Assembly (NCBI RefSeq): GCF_900142765.1
Contig: NZ_FRCB01000008.1
Span: 1-64,000, forward strand
Direction of reading: 5' to 3'
From: Roseovarius litoreus
GTDB taxonomy: Bacteria; Pseudomonadota; Alphaproteobacteria; Rhodobacterales; Rhodobacteraceae
DNA length: 64,000 nucleotides
The notes under the pieces: generated by a model
Database searches by the model: none
Told to the model about the DNA's origin: nothing
What the model saw: only the letters and a program-made list of their open reading frames with translations
In this document: positions 44,803-54,681 of the stretch, piece after piece
Position numbering within the stretch: position 1 is the first letter of the stretch
How the letters are laid out: the number at the start of each line of letters is the position of its first letter
Position numbers and translations under genes: made by a program

Positions 44803-45639
44803 TCAGTCCAGTTTCTCGAAAAAGCGATCGCTGCGCCATGTCCAGAAGAACAGCATCGAACTGCCCGCCGACGAGAACATCACCCGCCCCGCGCGCCCGA
44901 TCAGGTTTTCATAGGGCACGAACCCAACGCCGCCCACCGCCTGCGGAAAACGCGAATCGGTCGAATTGTCCCGGTTGTCGCCCATGAAGAAGTAATGCCC
45001 CTCGGGCACCGTGAAGACACCCGTATCATCCGACCGCTGGTTGCCGATATTCAGGATGTGATGCGACGCGCCATTCGGCAGCGTCTCGAGGAACCGTGAC
45101 TTGCGGCAGATCGCCCCCTCGCCCACGACCCCATTCTCGCAACGCGGCCGGATGCGCACCGGGCCTTGCGGCTCGAACACCTCTTCGAACGTGCCCGCCG
45201 GCTCCACCTCCACGGGCTCCCCGTTCAGGTAAAGCCGCCCGCCGCGCATCTGCACGGTATCACCGGGCAGACCCACCAGCCGCTTGATGAAATCGGTGCC
45301 CTGCACCGGATGCCGAAAGACGATGATATCGCCGCGCTCGGGCTCGCTGCCCAGAAAGCGGGTGTTGTCGCCATCCAGAAACCCGCAGACATCCCGCGCG
45401 TCGATATCCAGCCCAAGGCTCGCGATCCGGATCGTCGGGCACGAGGCATAGGAATAGCCATAGGCCATCTTGTTGACGAACAGGAAATCCCCGATCAGCA
45501 ACGTGTCCTTCATCGACCCGGACGGGATCCAGAACGGCTGGAAAAAGATCGTGCGGAAGATCCCCGCGATCACAAGCGCCCAGAACACCGTCTTGACGGT
45601 TTCCCAGATCGAGCTTGATGTCTTGCCTTCGGCGGCCAT
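44803..45639 (-). CDS. lepB: Signal peptidase I
   Basis: A 278-residue signal peptidase. One N-terminal membrane segment ([20 protein letters not shown]) precedes the catalytic Ser in [16 protein letters not shown]; the Lys general base lies in [26 protein letters not shown] (two parts), and the C-terminal box is [19 protein letters not shown] mid-protein insertion with cysteines ([29 protein letters not shown]) is usual in alphaproteobacteria. Start at 45639 by homology. Confidence 0.94.
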   Translation of the reverse strand: MAAEGKTSSSIWETVKTVFWALVIAGIFRTIFFQPFWIPSGSMKDTLLIGDFLFVNKMAYGYSYASCPTIRIASLGLDIDARDVCGFLDGDNTRFLGSEPERGDIIVFRHPVQGTDFIKRLVGLPGDTVQMRGGRLYLNGEPVEVEPAGTFEEVFEPQGPVRIRPRCENGVVGEGAICRKSRFLETLPNGASHHILNIGNQRSDDTGVFTVPEGHYFFMGDNRDNSTDSRFPQAVGGVGFVPYENLIGRAGRVMFSSAGSSMLFFWTWRSDRFFEKLD

Positions 45640-45729
45640 GTGGCGTCCTCCGCTATCTCTTCGCGCTACATGCGGGGACGGGGCCGGGGTGTCAAGCCAG
45701 CAGGCCGTGGCGCGCCGCACGCCACCTCC

Positions 45730-48237
45730 TCAGGCCGCAGGCGGCATGTCGATGCTGATGCCGCGTTTCGCGGCACTCTCCTGCACCGCCTGCCGCAGGC
45801 GCGCACTGCGCCGCAAGAGCCGCCGGAACCGCGCCTCGTCCAGCACCAGAAGCGCCGAGGGCGTGATCGCCCGCGCCTCCGCGCGCCGGGCCATCCGCTT
45901 GAGCACCGACAATTCCCCGAACATCTCGCCGCGCCCAAGACGCCAAGTCTGCCCCGCCGCCTCAAGCTCGACCGCGCCCGACGCGATGAAGAACACGCTG
46001 CGCGCCGGGCTGTCCTTGCGCATCAGCACGTCACCCACATTGGCATAGCGCGTGCGCAGCGCCCGGCTCAGCCGCCGGATCGCCGCCTCGTCCAGACCCG
46101 CAAACAGCGGAAACTGAGCCACCAGTTCGCGCCGCTGCAGCGCGATATCGAGCCGGGGGCGCTCTTCGGCGCGCGCGCGCCGCTCGGCCACCTCCTGCAT
46201 CAGCGCGGTATGCACCTCCGCGCCGATCAAGCCGTCCTCGCGCATGGCGGTATATTCGCGCTCTTCCAGCCGCAGCGCCGTACGGCGGATGAAACGACGC
46301 TCCAGCTTTTCGGCATAGCCGGGATATTGCAGCCTCAGCCCCTCCAGCGCGGTCTCGACAAGCTCGACCCGCCGCGCCAGCAACTCGCGCAGAAGATCGG
46401 CCACCCGCCGCCCGTGGATGCGCCGGATCCGCCCATCGATGAACCCGTCCAGATCGCGCAGGCTCAACCGCTGCGTCAGCAACAGCTCGAACCGGTCCGC
46501 CGTCAGCCGGGCAAGCGGCACCGACACGCCCAGCCGGTTATGCAGCAGCAACGCCGTCCGGAACGCCGTGCCATAGGCCACGCTGCGCCGGGCGGCGCGC
46601 TGATACCCGCTGCGCCCGCCCGATCTGGCCCCCTCGATCAGCCGGTCGGCATCCGACAACACCTGATCGGCCATCCGCGCCGAGATCGTCCTCTCGCGCA
46701 CCCGCACGATGATCGTATCCCGCTCATGCCCCGCCAGCGCGATAAGACCAAGCGTGATCCGGTCGCGATCCAGAATATCGGCGCTCTCCTCGGCGGTCTT
46801 GACCGCCGCATCCAGCCGCTCGCCAAAGCGCTTGGCCTCTGCGCGCACGATCTCATGGCCCAGATCGTAATTCCCGGTGGTGCGCGCCACATCCTCGCGC
46901 ACCGTCTGCAGCGCAACCGCCACCACCTGCCGCGACAGCGCCTCGTCGATCGCCGACAGCCGGTCCAGCCCCAGCTTCGAGATGACCAGCCGCAGCGTCG
47001 TGCCCTGCACCAGCAGCGTGAACAGCGTATAGCCCGTGGCCAGAATGCCTACCACGCGCTGAATCCCGTCCGGCACCCGGAAACTTTCGGTCACCGCCAG
47101 CGCCAGCGCCAGCGTCACCGCCCCGCGCAGCCCGCCCCACAGGATCGCCGCGCGATAGGGCCGCTCCACCACCGGCGACACGCGCAGCCGCGACAACAGC
47201 GGCAACAACCCGAACAGGATCACCGCCCGCGCCGCCGTCGCCGCCAGAATGACCACGCCCACCAGCGCGAAATCGCTCAGCCGCACCTCCTCCAGAAGGC
47301 GCGGGATCAGCAGTGCGGCCAGAATGAAGATCAGCGCCCCGGCCCAATGCGCCAGCAGGCCCCACACCTCGCGCATATTGGCCCAGGCCTGCGGCGGCAA
47401 CCGCCCCGGCGCCGTCAGGTTCAGCGTGATGCCCGCCGTCACCACCGCGATCACACCCGACGCGCCGACGCTCTGTTCCGCCCCGATATAGGCAAGATAC
47501 GGCAGCGCCACCGAAATCGAGATCTGCGCCAGCTCATAACGCCCGAACGCCGCCATCATCCAGACCGCGATCCGCGCCGTGACCCACCCGGTCAGCACGC
47601 CTCCCGCCACCAGCACCGGGAACTGCGCCAGCGCATCACTCAGTTTCGGGTCCGGCACGCCCAGCATCACGAACCCCATGAACAGCCCGAACAGCGCAAT
47701 CGCGGCGGCATCGTTCAGCAGGCTCTCACCCTCGATGATCCGGGCAAGCCGGCGCGGCGCCGACACCGACCGAAAGATCGACACCACCGCCGACGGGTCC
47801 GTGGTCGACACGATCGCCCCGATCAGCAGGCACGCCGCCAGCGGCAGCGCGCTGGTCCATGACAGCGCATAGCCCACCGTCACCGTGGCCACGACCACCG
47901 CCACCACCGACAGCACAAGGATCGGCACCCAGTCATCCAGCATCCGCCGCAGGTTCATGCCAAACGTCGCCTGAAACAGCAGCGTCGGCAGAAAGACATA
48001 AAGGAACACGTTCGAGCGGATCGGTAGGCCAAGGATCGCCTCGGCCACCGGGTTGAGCGCATCGGTCAACTCGGTGCGCAGGAAAAAGATCGCGCCCACG
48101 CCGATCAGCGTGCCAAGCACCGCCAAAATCACGCTATAGGGCAGCCGCAGCCGCGCCGCCAAAGGCTCGGCCACGCCGATCACCACGAAAAGCGCGGCAA
48201 TGACCGTGGTGATCAGAACGATATCCATAGTCTTCAA
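45730..48237 (-). CDS. CPA1 Na+/H+ antiporter with C-terminal cNMP-binding-like domain
   Basis: An 835-residue membrane protein. Residues about 1-430 form the NhaP/CPA1 transporter, with LIGAIVSTTDPSAVVSIFRS (the conserved TDP) and IIEGESLLNDAAAIALFGLF (the ND pair). A basic helical cytosolic region of about 270 residues follows. At about 690-820 is a cyclic-nucleotide-binding-like fold (FPLFAGLDEAAIRRLSRAL, FFIASGAVELEAAGQTWRLG, GEMFGELSVLKRMARRAEAR). The phosphate-binding cassette is imperfect. Domain order recalls sperm-type NHE without the voltage sensor. It sits between lepB and acpS. Confidence 0.87.
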   Translation of the reverse strand: MKTMDIVLITTVIAALFVVIGVAEPLAARLRLPYSVILAVLGTLIGVGAIFFLRTELTDALNPVAEAILGLPIRSNVFLYVFLPTLLFQATFGMNLRRMLDDWVPILVLSVVAVVVATVTVGYALSWTSALPLAACLLIGAIVSTTDPSAVVSIFRSVSAPRRLARIIEGESLLNDAAAIALFGLFMGFVMLGVPDPKLSDALAQFPVLVAGGVLTGWVTARIAVWMMAAFGRYELAQISISVALPYLAYIGAEQSVGASGVIAVVTAGITLNLTAPGRLPPQAWANMREVWGLLAHWAGALIFILAALLIPRLLEEVRLSDFALVGVVILAATAARAVILFGLLPLLSRLRVSPVVERPYRAAILWGGLRGAVTLALALAVTESFRVPDGIQRVVGILATGYTLFTLLVQGTTLRLVISKLGLDRLSAIDEALSRQVVAVALQTVREDVARTTGNYDLGHEIVRAEAKRFGERLDAAVKTAEESADILDRDRITLGLIALAGHERDTIIVRVRERTISARMADQVLSDADRLIEGARSGGRSGYQRAARRSVAYGTAFRTALLLHNRLGVSVPLARLTADRFELLLTQRLSLRDLDGFIDGRIRRIHGRRVADLLRELLARRVELVETALEGLRLQYPGYAEKLERRFIRRTALRLEEREYTAMREDGLIGAEVHTALMQEVAERRARAEERPRLDIALQRRELVAQFPLFAGLDEAAIRRLSRALRTRYANVGDVLMRKDSPARSVFFIASGAVELEAAGQTWRLGRGEMFGELSVLKRMARRAEARAITPSALLVLDEARFRRLLRRSARLRQAVQESAAKRGISIDMPPAA

Positions 48238-48240
48238 CCT

Positions 48241-48354
48241 AAAGCGTTTCGCGAAAAACCTGAATCACCGATTTTCGCGAAACGCGGTGCTCGGTTCATT
48301 CGTTGCGCCCACTCCGCCGGTTACTGATGCCTCAGGGTAAAGGCGGATCGCTTT
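48241..48354. repeat. Dispersed 115-bp palindromic element, copy A
   Basis: It starts AAAGCGTTTCGCG and ends GGATCGCTTT, with TTTCGCGAAAA and TTTTCGCGAAA as an inner inverted pair and a second stem-loop with loop TGATGCCTCAGG. Copy B at 51317-51431 has the same order and orientation. It lies just before the antiporter start. The remainder of this 362-bp gap contains the 11-bp tandem repeat and nothing else I recognise. Confidence 0.85.
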
Positions 48355-48535
48355 AGGCCAAAGCCCGGGGCTTTGGAATCACCTCCGCTTGGGGCATGGC
48401 CGATTCACGCCGGAGCGGCGCAGGCCTGCCCGGTGTTCGCGCGCCCCGCCCACTGCGCCGGCATCCCGCAGACCGGCACGGGGCAACGCACGCCCTGTTA
48501 AGGTCCGGCTGTCAGCACGATCAGGCGCTTGCACA

Positions 48536-48576
48536 CCGACGCGATACCGACGTGATACCGACGCAATACCGAACGG
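48536..48576. repeat. 11-bp-period tandem repeat, locus 2
   Basis: Units CCGACGCGATA (48536-48546), CCGACGTGATA (48547-48557), CCGACGCAATA (48558-48568) and partial CCGAACGG (48569-48576), the same unit and copy number as at 17046-17086. It lies 24 bp beyond the acpS stop. Confidence 0.85.
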
Positions 48577-48599
48577 CATAATGTCATCATATCAACGCG

Positions 48600-49013
48600 T
48601 TAACCCTGATTCGCCTCGATGGGCCGTGCCTCGATCACCACAAAGGCCTGCGCCCACGGGTGGTCGTCGGTCAGGGTCACATGGATGATCGCCTCATGCC
48701 CCGGCGGCGTCATCGCCTCCAGCCGCTCCGCCGCCCAGCCCGTCAGGTGCATCCTCGGCTGGCCGGTGCCAAGGTTGCTCACGGCCATGTCCTTCCATGC
48801 GATCCCCATCCGCAGCCCCGTACCAAGCGCCTTGGAACAGGCCTCTTTCGCGGCCCACCGCTTGGCATAGGTGCCCGCCACATCCTGCCGCCGCTCGGCC
48901 TTTTGCTGCTCGATCTCGGTGAACACGCGGTTGCGGAACCGGTCCCCGAACCGCTCCAGCGTGCCGGCGATACGGTCGATATTGGCCAGGTCCGTGCCGA
49001 TCCCGAGGATCAT
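48600..49013 (-). CDS. acpS: Holo-[acyl-carrier-protein] synthase
   Basis: A 137-residue phosphopantetheinyl transferase: [15 protein letters not shown] (metal-binding Asp), [10 protein letters not shown], and the signature [18 protein letters not shown], then [16 protein letters not shown]. It converts apo-ACP to holo-ACP. Located between pdxJ and lepB, as is typical, but with a hydrolase gene 13 bp upstream and the antiporter downstream. Confidence 0.95.
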   Translation of the reverse strand: MILGIGTDLANIDRIAGTLERFGDRFRNRVFTEIEQQKAERRQDVAGTYAKRWAAKEACSKALGTGLRMGIAWKDMAVSNLGTGQPRMHLTGWAAERLEAMTPPGHEAIIHVTLTDDHPWAQAFVVIEARPIEANQG

Positions 49014-49026
49014 CGCGCCTCTCCCA

Positions 49027-50487
49027 TCACGCTGAAAACAAGGGGAAACTTACCCCCAAAGCCCAGGCCAGCGCCAGCCCCAGCCCAAGCCCCGCCGCCA
49101 TCGGCCCCGACCTTTGGGCCACCGCCCGGCCCATCACACCGAAGCTCAGGAAGAACAGCACGATCACCGGCGCGATCATCAGCAGGAAGAACAGCCCCCC
49201 GAAATCCAGCGCCACCGCAATCCCGAGCGAGGCCAGAAACCCGACCCTTGCCAGCACCCTCCGCCACAGCCCCGCACCATGCGCAAGCCAGCTGTCCGCC
49301 AGCATGAAAGGCACCGCCCCCAGACACAGCGCCGCGATGATCGCCAGCCGCTCCGGCGTCGGCCAGAAATTCGCGCCATAGCGATCCAGCGCAAGGCCGA
49401 ACACCCCAAGCGTCCAGACCACCAGCAGCCCCGCCGCCAGCGGCGCGGGCCAACCCGGACGCCCCCTCAACCAGCCCAGCACCGCCATCTGCAGCACGCC
49501 ATAGATCATCAGATGCAGCGCCAGGTAATCCGCCACAAGCACCGGCAGAACCTTCGTTTCCACCTGCGTCGCCAGAAGCGGCGCCGCCAGCGCCGGCAGC
49601 CCTATGGCCACCGCCAAACCCCTTGCAGACAAGGGCATATCGAGGGTTTCGCGCCGGGGCAGCAGCCGGGCGACCGGGCCGAAAAGCGCCGTGATCGCCG
49701 TCAGCAAGCCGATCAGCGCCCAGCCGGTCGGCGGCACGTTTGTGCCCTGATCCCGGCCATGAAACCCGTTCAGCCAATCGAGCGCCGCGCGCTGTGCTGC
49801 ACGCGAATGCAGGATCGCCACATGCTCCACCATCGGCGCCTGCAAGGCCATCCGGCGCAGCCCATCGCGGCCCACCACCTCGCCAAAGCCCGCCTCGGGA
49901 TCGATCTGTCGCACCTGCTCCAGCGCGAACTCCGACAGCCGCGCCTCCCATGCGCCCGCGATCATCAGCAGGTCTTTCGGCTCTGTTGCGGTGATCGCCT
50001 GTGAAAACGGCGAGAGCAGGATCAGCGGCCCGACCCCCTCGGTCTCGGCCGCGACGCGCACCAGAACATCCGTCGCCATCGAATGGCCCAGCAAGGCCAC
50101 CGCCGCGCCATCGCCCCGCGCCCGTGCCATCGCAATGACCTCTGCGGTCTGATCGACCAGCAGCCGGGTCGTTCCTTCGACGCTGGTGACATCCCCGCCC
50201 ATCGGCACCTTGTGGCGGCCATGGCCAAGGAAATCGAACGCATGCACGTCATAGCCCGCCCGCGCCAGCGTCAGCCCATAGGCCTGCATCATCTGGCGTG
50301 ACCCGGCAAAGCCATGCGCGATCACCACCGGCGGCCCACCGCTGCCATCGCTCATCCGTGTCACCGGCGTATCGCCCAGTCTCAGATCTTCGATCACCAC
50401 GCCCTGACGCGCGCCCTCGAGCACCCACAGCGACCACGCCGCCAGCAGCAGCGCAAAAAGTCCGACACTCAGATCGCGGCGACGCAT
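49027..50487 (-). CDS. Alpha/beta hydrolase fused to a multi-pass membrane domain
   Basis: A 486-residue protein. After an N-terminal membrane segment ([17 protein letters not shown]) comes an alpha/beta hydrolase domain (about 35-260) with [18 protein letters not shown] (oxyanion region), the nucleophile motif [15 protein letters not shown], and a candidate catalytic His near [12 protein letters not shown]. The C-terminal half (about 265-486) has seven or so hydrophobic segments, e.g. [19 protein letters not shown] and [20 protein letters not shown]. Substrate unknown. It is embedded between pdxJ and acpS and probably co-transcribed with them. Confidence 0.78.
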   Translation of the reverse strand: MRRRDLSVGLFALLLAAWSLWVLEGARQGVVIEDLRLGDTPVTRMSDGSGGPPVVIAHGFAGSRQMMQAYGLTLARAGYDVHAFDFLGHGRHKVPMGGDVTSVEGTTRLLVDQTAEVIAMARARGDGAAVALLGHSMATDVLVRVAAETEGVGPLILLSPFSQAITATEPKDLLMIAGAWEARLSEFALEQVRQIDPEAGFGEVVGRDGLRRMALQAPMVEHVAILHSRAAQRAALDWLNGFHGRDQGTNVPPTGWALIGLLTAITALFGPVARLLPRRETLDMPLSARGLAVAIGLPALAAPLLATQVETKVLPVLVADYLALHLMIYGVLQMAVLGWLRGRPGWPAPLAAGLLVVWTLGVFGLALDRYGANFWPTPERLAIIAALCLGAVPFMLADSWLAHGAGLWRRVLARVGFLASLGIAVALDFGGLFFLLMIAPVIVLFFLSFGVMGRAVAQRSGPMAAGLGLGLALAWALGVSFPLFSA

Positions 50488-50518
50488 GTCACCTGATCCC
50501 GCAACACGCGCCCGCGGC

Positions 50519-51271
50519 TCATGCCGCGCGCGCCTCGTCCATCAAGCGGCGCATCTCGGCGATGGCGGGACCAAGCCCCAGGAAGATCGCCTCGGCAATC
50601 AGAAAATGTCCGATATTCAACTCGATCACCTGCGGGATCGCCGCGATCGGCTTGACCGTCTCGAAGGTCAGCCCGTGGCCCGCATGCACCTCGAGCCCCA
50701 GCGAATGCGCCAGTGCAGCACCTTCGCACAGCGCGGCCAGTTCGGCATCGCGCTCCTCGAATTTGCCCTCGTAATGCAGATCGCAATAGGCGCCGGTATG
50801 AAGTTCCACCACCGCCGCACCGACCCGCGCCGCCGCCTCGATCTGGCGTGGCTCATGCCCGATAAATAGCGACACCCGGCACCCCGCATCGCTGAGCGGC
50901 GCGATGAAGCCGGCAAGCGCGTTGTCGTCCCGAGCCACATCCAGCCCGCCCTCGGTGGTCCGTTCCTCGCGCTTTTCGGGCACGATGCAGACCGCATGCG
51001 GCTTGTGGCGCAGGGCAATCGCCTGCATTTCCGCCGTCGCCGCCATTTCGAAATTCAAGGGCCGCTCCAACGCCGCCATCAGCCGTTCGATATCGGCATC
51101 CGCGATATGGCGGCGATCCTCGCGCAGATGCGCGGTGATGCCGTCGGCACCCGCCTCTTCGGCCAGTTTCGCCGCGCGCACCGGATCGGGATAGGCGCTG
51201 CCGCGCGCATTGCGCACCGTCGCCACGTGGTCGATATTCACTCCAAGCCGCAGCTTGCCTTCGGATGTCAT
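50519..51271 (-). CDS. pdxJ: Pyridoxine 5'-phosphate synthase
   Basis: A 250-residue TIM-barrel enzyme joining 1-deoxyxylulose 5-phosphate with 3-amino-2-oxopropyl phosphate in vitamin B6 synthesis. Family motifs: [62 protein letters not shown] and [16 protein letters not shown] with [17 protein letters not shown]. The start at 51271 was chosen over 51295 by homology. Confidence 0.95.
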   Translation of the reverse strand: MTSEGKLRLGVNIDHVATVRNARGSAYPDPVRAAKLAEEAGADGITAHLREDRRHIADADIERLMAALERPLNFEMAATAEMQAIALRHKPHAVCIVPEKREERTTEGGLDVARDDNALAGFIAPLSDAGCRVSLFIGHEPRQIEAAARVGAAVVELHTGAYCDLHYEGKFEERDAELAALCEGAALAHSLGLEVHAGHGLTFETVKPIAAIPQVIELNIGHFLIAEAIFLGLGPAIAEMRRLMDEARAA

Positions 51272-51316
51272 GCTGAACGCCCTTCCATGATGCACCGCCG
51301 TCTTGAACAGGAACCT

Positions 51317-51431
51317 AGAGCGTTTCGCGGAAAACCTGAATCACAGATTTTCGCGAAATGCAGTGTTTCTTTCATTCGTTGCTCGCGTTCCGCCCTTGGC
51401 TGATGCCTCAGGTCAAGGGCGGAACGCTTTA
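51317..51431. repeat. Dispersed 115-bp palindromic element, copy B
   Basis: It starts AGAGCGTTTCGCGG and ends GGAACGCTTTA; the final TTA is the stop codon of the DUF2062 gene. The hairpin CCGCCCTTG/CAAGGGCGG encloses CTGATGCCTCAGG. In copy A the stem bases differ but still pair. It fills the gap between pdxJ and the DUF2062 gene. Confidence 0.85.
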
Positions 51432-52091
51432 GTCCTGTTTCTTCTTGGCGTCAGCCTTTTGCGCGGCTTTTTCGCGGATCGCGGCCCATTTCGCCTTGAG
51501 CACACCCTTCCGCCGGTTCTGATAGGCCTGAATGACCGGCAGGCTGATGTAATAGCCGATCATCCCGGCGATCAGTCCGGGGATGATGCTGCCCACCATG
51601 TAGGGAAAGAACACCTCGTCATAAAAGACCAGCAGATGGCTCCAGTCCGCGCGCTCATCGGTGAAGATCGCCCAGATGTTGTGCTTGAGATCGCGCCCGG
51701 CATCCACGAACTTGCCCCCGAGCGAGCGATGCACCTCATCACCAAGCGCATGGCCCTGCCCGGTCAGGAAATACCCCGTCTGCAACGAGATCGCCATGAT
51801 CGGCACGAAGGTCAGCGGATTGCCCACGAAGGTCGACAAGAGCGAGGCGATGATATTGCCCCGCATGATCCACGCGACCGTCGCCGCCAGGAAGAAATGC
51901 AGCCCGAAAAACGGTGTGAACGTCACGAAGATACCGGCAAAGATGCCCCTCGCGATACGGTGCGGCGGATCAGGCAGACGGCGCACACGATGTTTGACAT
52001 AGGTGAACGCACGCCCCCAGCCGCCGCGCGGCCAGAAGAAGTCTGCGACGGCCTGCCAGATCGGTCGTCTGTCTCGGCGTTTGAAGACCAC
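51429..52091 (-). CDS. DUF2062 domain membrane protein
   Basis: A 220-residue protein with the DUF2062 core RIARGIFAGIFVTFTPFFGLHFFL, ATVAWIMRGNIIASLLSTFVGNPLTFVPIM (in parts), and a C-terminal membrane segment MVGSIIPGLIAGMIGYYISL. The Lys-rich tail ends EKAAQKADAKKKQD. Function unknown. It starts 11 bp after the rsh stop, a pairing often found in this group. Confidence 0.88.
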   Translation of the reverse strand: MVFKRRDRRPIWQAVADFFWPRGGWGRAFTYVKHRVRRLPDPPHRIARGIFAGIFVTFTPFFGLHFFLAATVAWIMRGNIIASLLSTFVGNPLTFVPIMAISLQTGYFLTGQGHALGDEVHRSLGGKFVDAGRDLKHNIWAIFTDERADWSHLLVFYDEVFFPYMVGSIIPGLIAGMIGYYISLPVIQAYQNRRKGVLKAKWAAIREKAAQKADAKKKQD

Positions 52092-52102
52092 CTCTGCGGC
52101 TC

Positions 52103-54244
52103 CTAGCGTTCTGTCTGCGTCGTGGCTCCGGATAGCCTCGGATCGCGATGCCGCTCAACCGAAGCGACATCGCTTTCAGCGTCGAGAACATTGATGACAC
52201 CATGCAGATGTTCCGCATCGCGCAACTCGACATCGACAAGCAACCGGTAGAAGTCCGGCTTTCGGTCCACGAACGTCAAGTCCGAGATATTGGCCTTCTG
52301 CTCTCCGATCAATGTGCAAATACGTCCCAAGACCCCCGCATCGTTCGACAAGGTGATATCAAGGGTCACATCATAGGCAGCGGGATGCGTGCCGGAATGC
52401 CAATGCAGGTCCAGCCAGCGTTCGGGCTGGTCGTCCAGCGCGGAAAGTGATTCGCAGTCGATCGCGTGCACCACGACCCCGCGCCCGCGATAGGTGATGC
52501 CGACGATCCGCTCTCCGGGAAGCGGCTGACAGCAGCGCGCGCGCTCAAAGCTCTGGTCCGGAGACAGGCCGATCACCGCGCGCTCGCGCCCCACCTCTTC
52601 ACCGGGATCGGGGACCAGATCGGGATAGACCGCATTCAGCACCTGATGCGCGGTCAGCTCGGCGCTGCCCAAGCGCGCCAGAACCTCGTCGCGGTTTTTC
52701 AGACGCAGGGTCTTGGCCGCCGTCTCGAGCGCCTTGTCCGTGGCTTTCTTGCCGACATGCTCGAAGGCCGAACGCGCCAGCTCGCGGCCCAGCTTGATAA
52801 AGCGGTCGCGGTCCTGCTCGCGCAGCGCCCGGCGAATGGCCGCGCGCGCCTTGCCGGTGGTGGCGATGTCCAGCCATGTGGCCTGCGGGGTCTGGCCATC
52901 GGCGGTGATGACCTCGACGGACTGGCCGTTCTTGACCCGCGTCCAGAGCGGCACGCGCATCCCGTCGACCTTGGCGCCCACGGTGGCATTGCCGATCCTC
53001 GTATGGATCGCATAGGCGAAATCGATCGGCGTCGCACCACGCGGAAGCTTGACCACATCGCCCTTGGGCGTGAAGCAGAACACCTTGTCGGCATACATCT
53101 CCAGCTTGACCGCCTCGAGGAAATCCTCGTGATCCTCCTCGGCGTCGAACTGCTCGGTCAGGCTGGAAATCCAGCGGGCGGGGTCCACGGCAAAGGGGTT
53201 CTCGACCCGCACACCGTCACGATAGGACCAATGCGCCGCCACGCCGGCCTCGGCCACGTCATGCATCTGGCGGGTGCGGATCTGCACCTCCACGCGCTTG
53301 CCGTCGCGTCCCGAAACGGTCGTGTGAATCGACCGGTACCCGTTCGATTTGGGCTGGCTGATGTAATCCTTGAATCGTCCCGGCACCGCCCGCCAGCGGC
53401 GGTGGATCGCGCCCAGAACCGCATAGCAATCCTCTTCGCTGCGCGTGATGATCCGGAACCCGTAGATGTCGCTCAGCCGCGAGAACCCCATCTCCTTTTC
53501 CTGCATCTTGCGCCAGATCGAATAGGGTTTCTTGGCCCGGCCAAACACCTCGGCTTCGATATTGGCCTTGCGCAGCTCCAGCCGCATGTCGCCGGTGATG
53601 CGTTCCACCACATCGCCGGTTTCCTTCTGCAAGGTGATGAACCGCCGGATGATCGAGGCCCGTGCATCCGGGTTCAGCACGCGAAACGCCAGATCCTCCA
53701 GCTCTTCGCGCATCCACTGCATACCCATGCGCCCCGCCAGCGGCGCGAAGATATCCATCGTCTCGCGGGCCTTCTGGGCCTGCTTTTCCGGGCGCATCGC
53801 CTTGATCGTGCGCATGTTGTGCAGACGGTCCGCCAGCTTGACGAGGATCACCCGCAGATCCTTGGACATCGCCATGAACAGCTTGCGGAAATTCTCGGCC
53901 TGTTTGGTTTCCGAACTGCTCAGTTGCAGATTGGTCAGCTTTGTGACGCCATCCACCAGATCCGCGACTTCGCCCCCGAACCTCTCCGCCACCTCGTTAT
54001 ACGACGCGCGGGTATCCTCGATCGTGTCGTGCAAAAGCGCCGTGATGATGGTCGCATCGTCCAGCCGCTGTTCGGCCAGAATGGCAGCTACGGCGACGGG
54101 ATGCGTGAAATACGGCTCGCCGGAATGGCGAAACTGGCCCTCATGCATCGCACGGCCGTAATCATAGGCCGCGCGGATCAGCGCCTCATCGGTCTTGGGG
54201 TTGTAGGTGCGGACAAGCGCGACAAGGTCATCAACCGAAATCAT
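52103..54244 (-). CDS. rsh: Bifunctional (p)ppGpp synthetase/hydrolase
   Basis: A 713-residue RelA/SpoT homologue. The HD hydrolase domain (about 25-150) has THPVAVAAILAEQRL and TALLHDTIEDT. The synthetase domain (about 230-345) has RSEEDCYAVLGAIHRRW and KSNGYRSIHTTV. TGS (about 385-445) reads DVVKLPRGATPIDFAYAIH, and the C-terminal ACT domain (about 640-713) includes SNDAGVLGRICTLIGEQKAN. Both active sites look intact, so it should make and degrade the alarmone. It follows rpoZ by 31 bp. Confidence 0.95.
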   Translation of the reverse strand: MISVDDLVALVRTYNPKTDEALIRAAYDYGRAMHEGQFRHSGEPYFTHPVAVAAILAEQRLDDATIITALLHDTIEDTRASYNEVAERFGGEVADLVDGVTKLTNLQLSSSETKQAENFRKLFMAMSKDLRVILVKLADRLHNMRTIKAMRPEKQAQKARETMDIFAPLAGRMGMQWMREELEDLAFRVLNPDARASIIRRFITLQKETGDVVERITGDMRLELRKANIEAEVFGRAKKPYSIWRKMQEKEMGFSRLSDIYGFRIITRSEEDCYAVLGAIHRRWRAVPGRFKDYISQPKSNGYRSIHTTVSGRDGKRVEVQIRTRQMHDVAEAGVAAHWSYRDGVRVENPFAVDPARWISSLTEQFDAEEDHEDFLEAVKLEMYADKVFCFTPKGDVVKLPRGATPIDFAYAIHTRIGNATVGAKVDGMRVPLWTRVKNGQSVEVITADGQTPQATWLDIATTGKARAAIRRALREQDRDRFIKLGRELARSAFEHVGKKATDKALETAAKTLRLKNRDEVLARLGSAELTAHQVLNAVYPDLVPDPGEEVGRERAVIGLSPDQSFERARCCQPLPGERIVGITYRGRGVVVHAIDCESLSALDDQPERWLDLHWHSGTHPAAYDVTLDITLSNDAGVLGRICTLIGEQKANISDLTFVDRKPDFYRLLVDVELRDAEHLHGVINVLDAESDVASVERHRDPRLSGATTQTER

Positions 54245-54275
54245 GCCGCCCGCAGCTCCGGGTTCGCCAGCAGGG

Positions 54276-54635
54276 TCAGCCCTGGCCTTGCGCTTCCATC
54301 AGGGCGCGCAACAGCTTTTCCTCGGACATGTCGTCATCCGCCGAAGCGCGGTCAGGCTCGCCACCACCCATCAGAAGGGCCATCGAATCCTCTTCGGGCT
54401 CGTCAACCTCGATCTGGGTCTGGTTGGATTCGATCAGGCGCTCGCGCAGCTCATCCGCCGACTGGGTTTCTTCGGCGATCTCGCGCAGGGCGACGACCGG
54501 GTTCTTGTCGTTGTCGCGATCCACGGTGATCGGGGCGCCCGCCGAGATCTCACGCGCACGGTGCGCGGCCAGCATCACAAGTTCGAATCGGTTCGGAACC
54601 TTGTCGACGCAATCTTCGGTTGTAACTCGGGCCAT
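54276..54635 (-). CDS. rpoZ: RNA polymerase omega subunit
   Basis: A 119-residue omega: [30 protein letters not shown] then [15 protein letters not shown], the conserved assembly region. An acidic C-terminal extension ([20 protein letters not shown]) is usual in Rhodobacterales. Encoded directly upstream of rsh. Confidence 0.95.
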   Translation of the reverse strand: MARVTTEDCVDKVPNRFELVMLAAHRAREISAGAPITVDRDNDKNPVVALREIAEETQSADELRERLIESNQTQIEVDEPEEDSMALLMGGGEPDRASADDDMSEEKLLRALMEAQGQG

Positions 54636-54681
54636 TGGACCTCCGGAAAGTCATCTGAGTCATCTTGCAAGAAGCGCACAT

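Noticed and set aside
45640-47862. 740-codon plus-strand frame opposite the antiporter gene
   Set aside because: Shadow frame; extremely His/Arg/Gln-rich with no recognisable domain.
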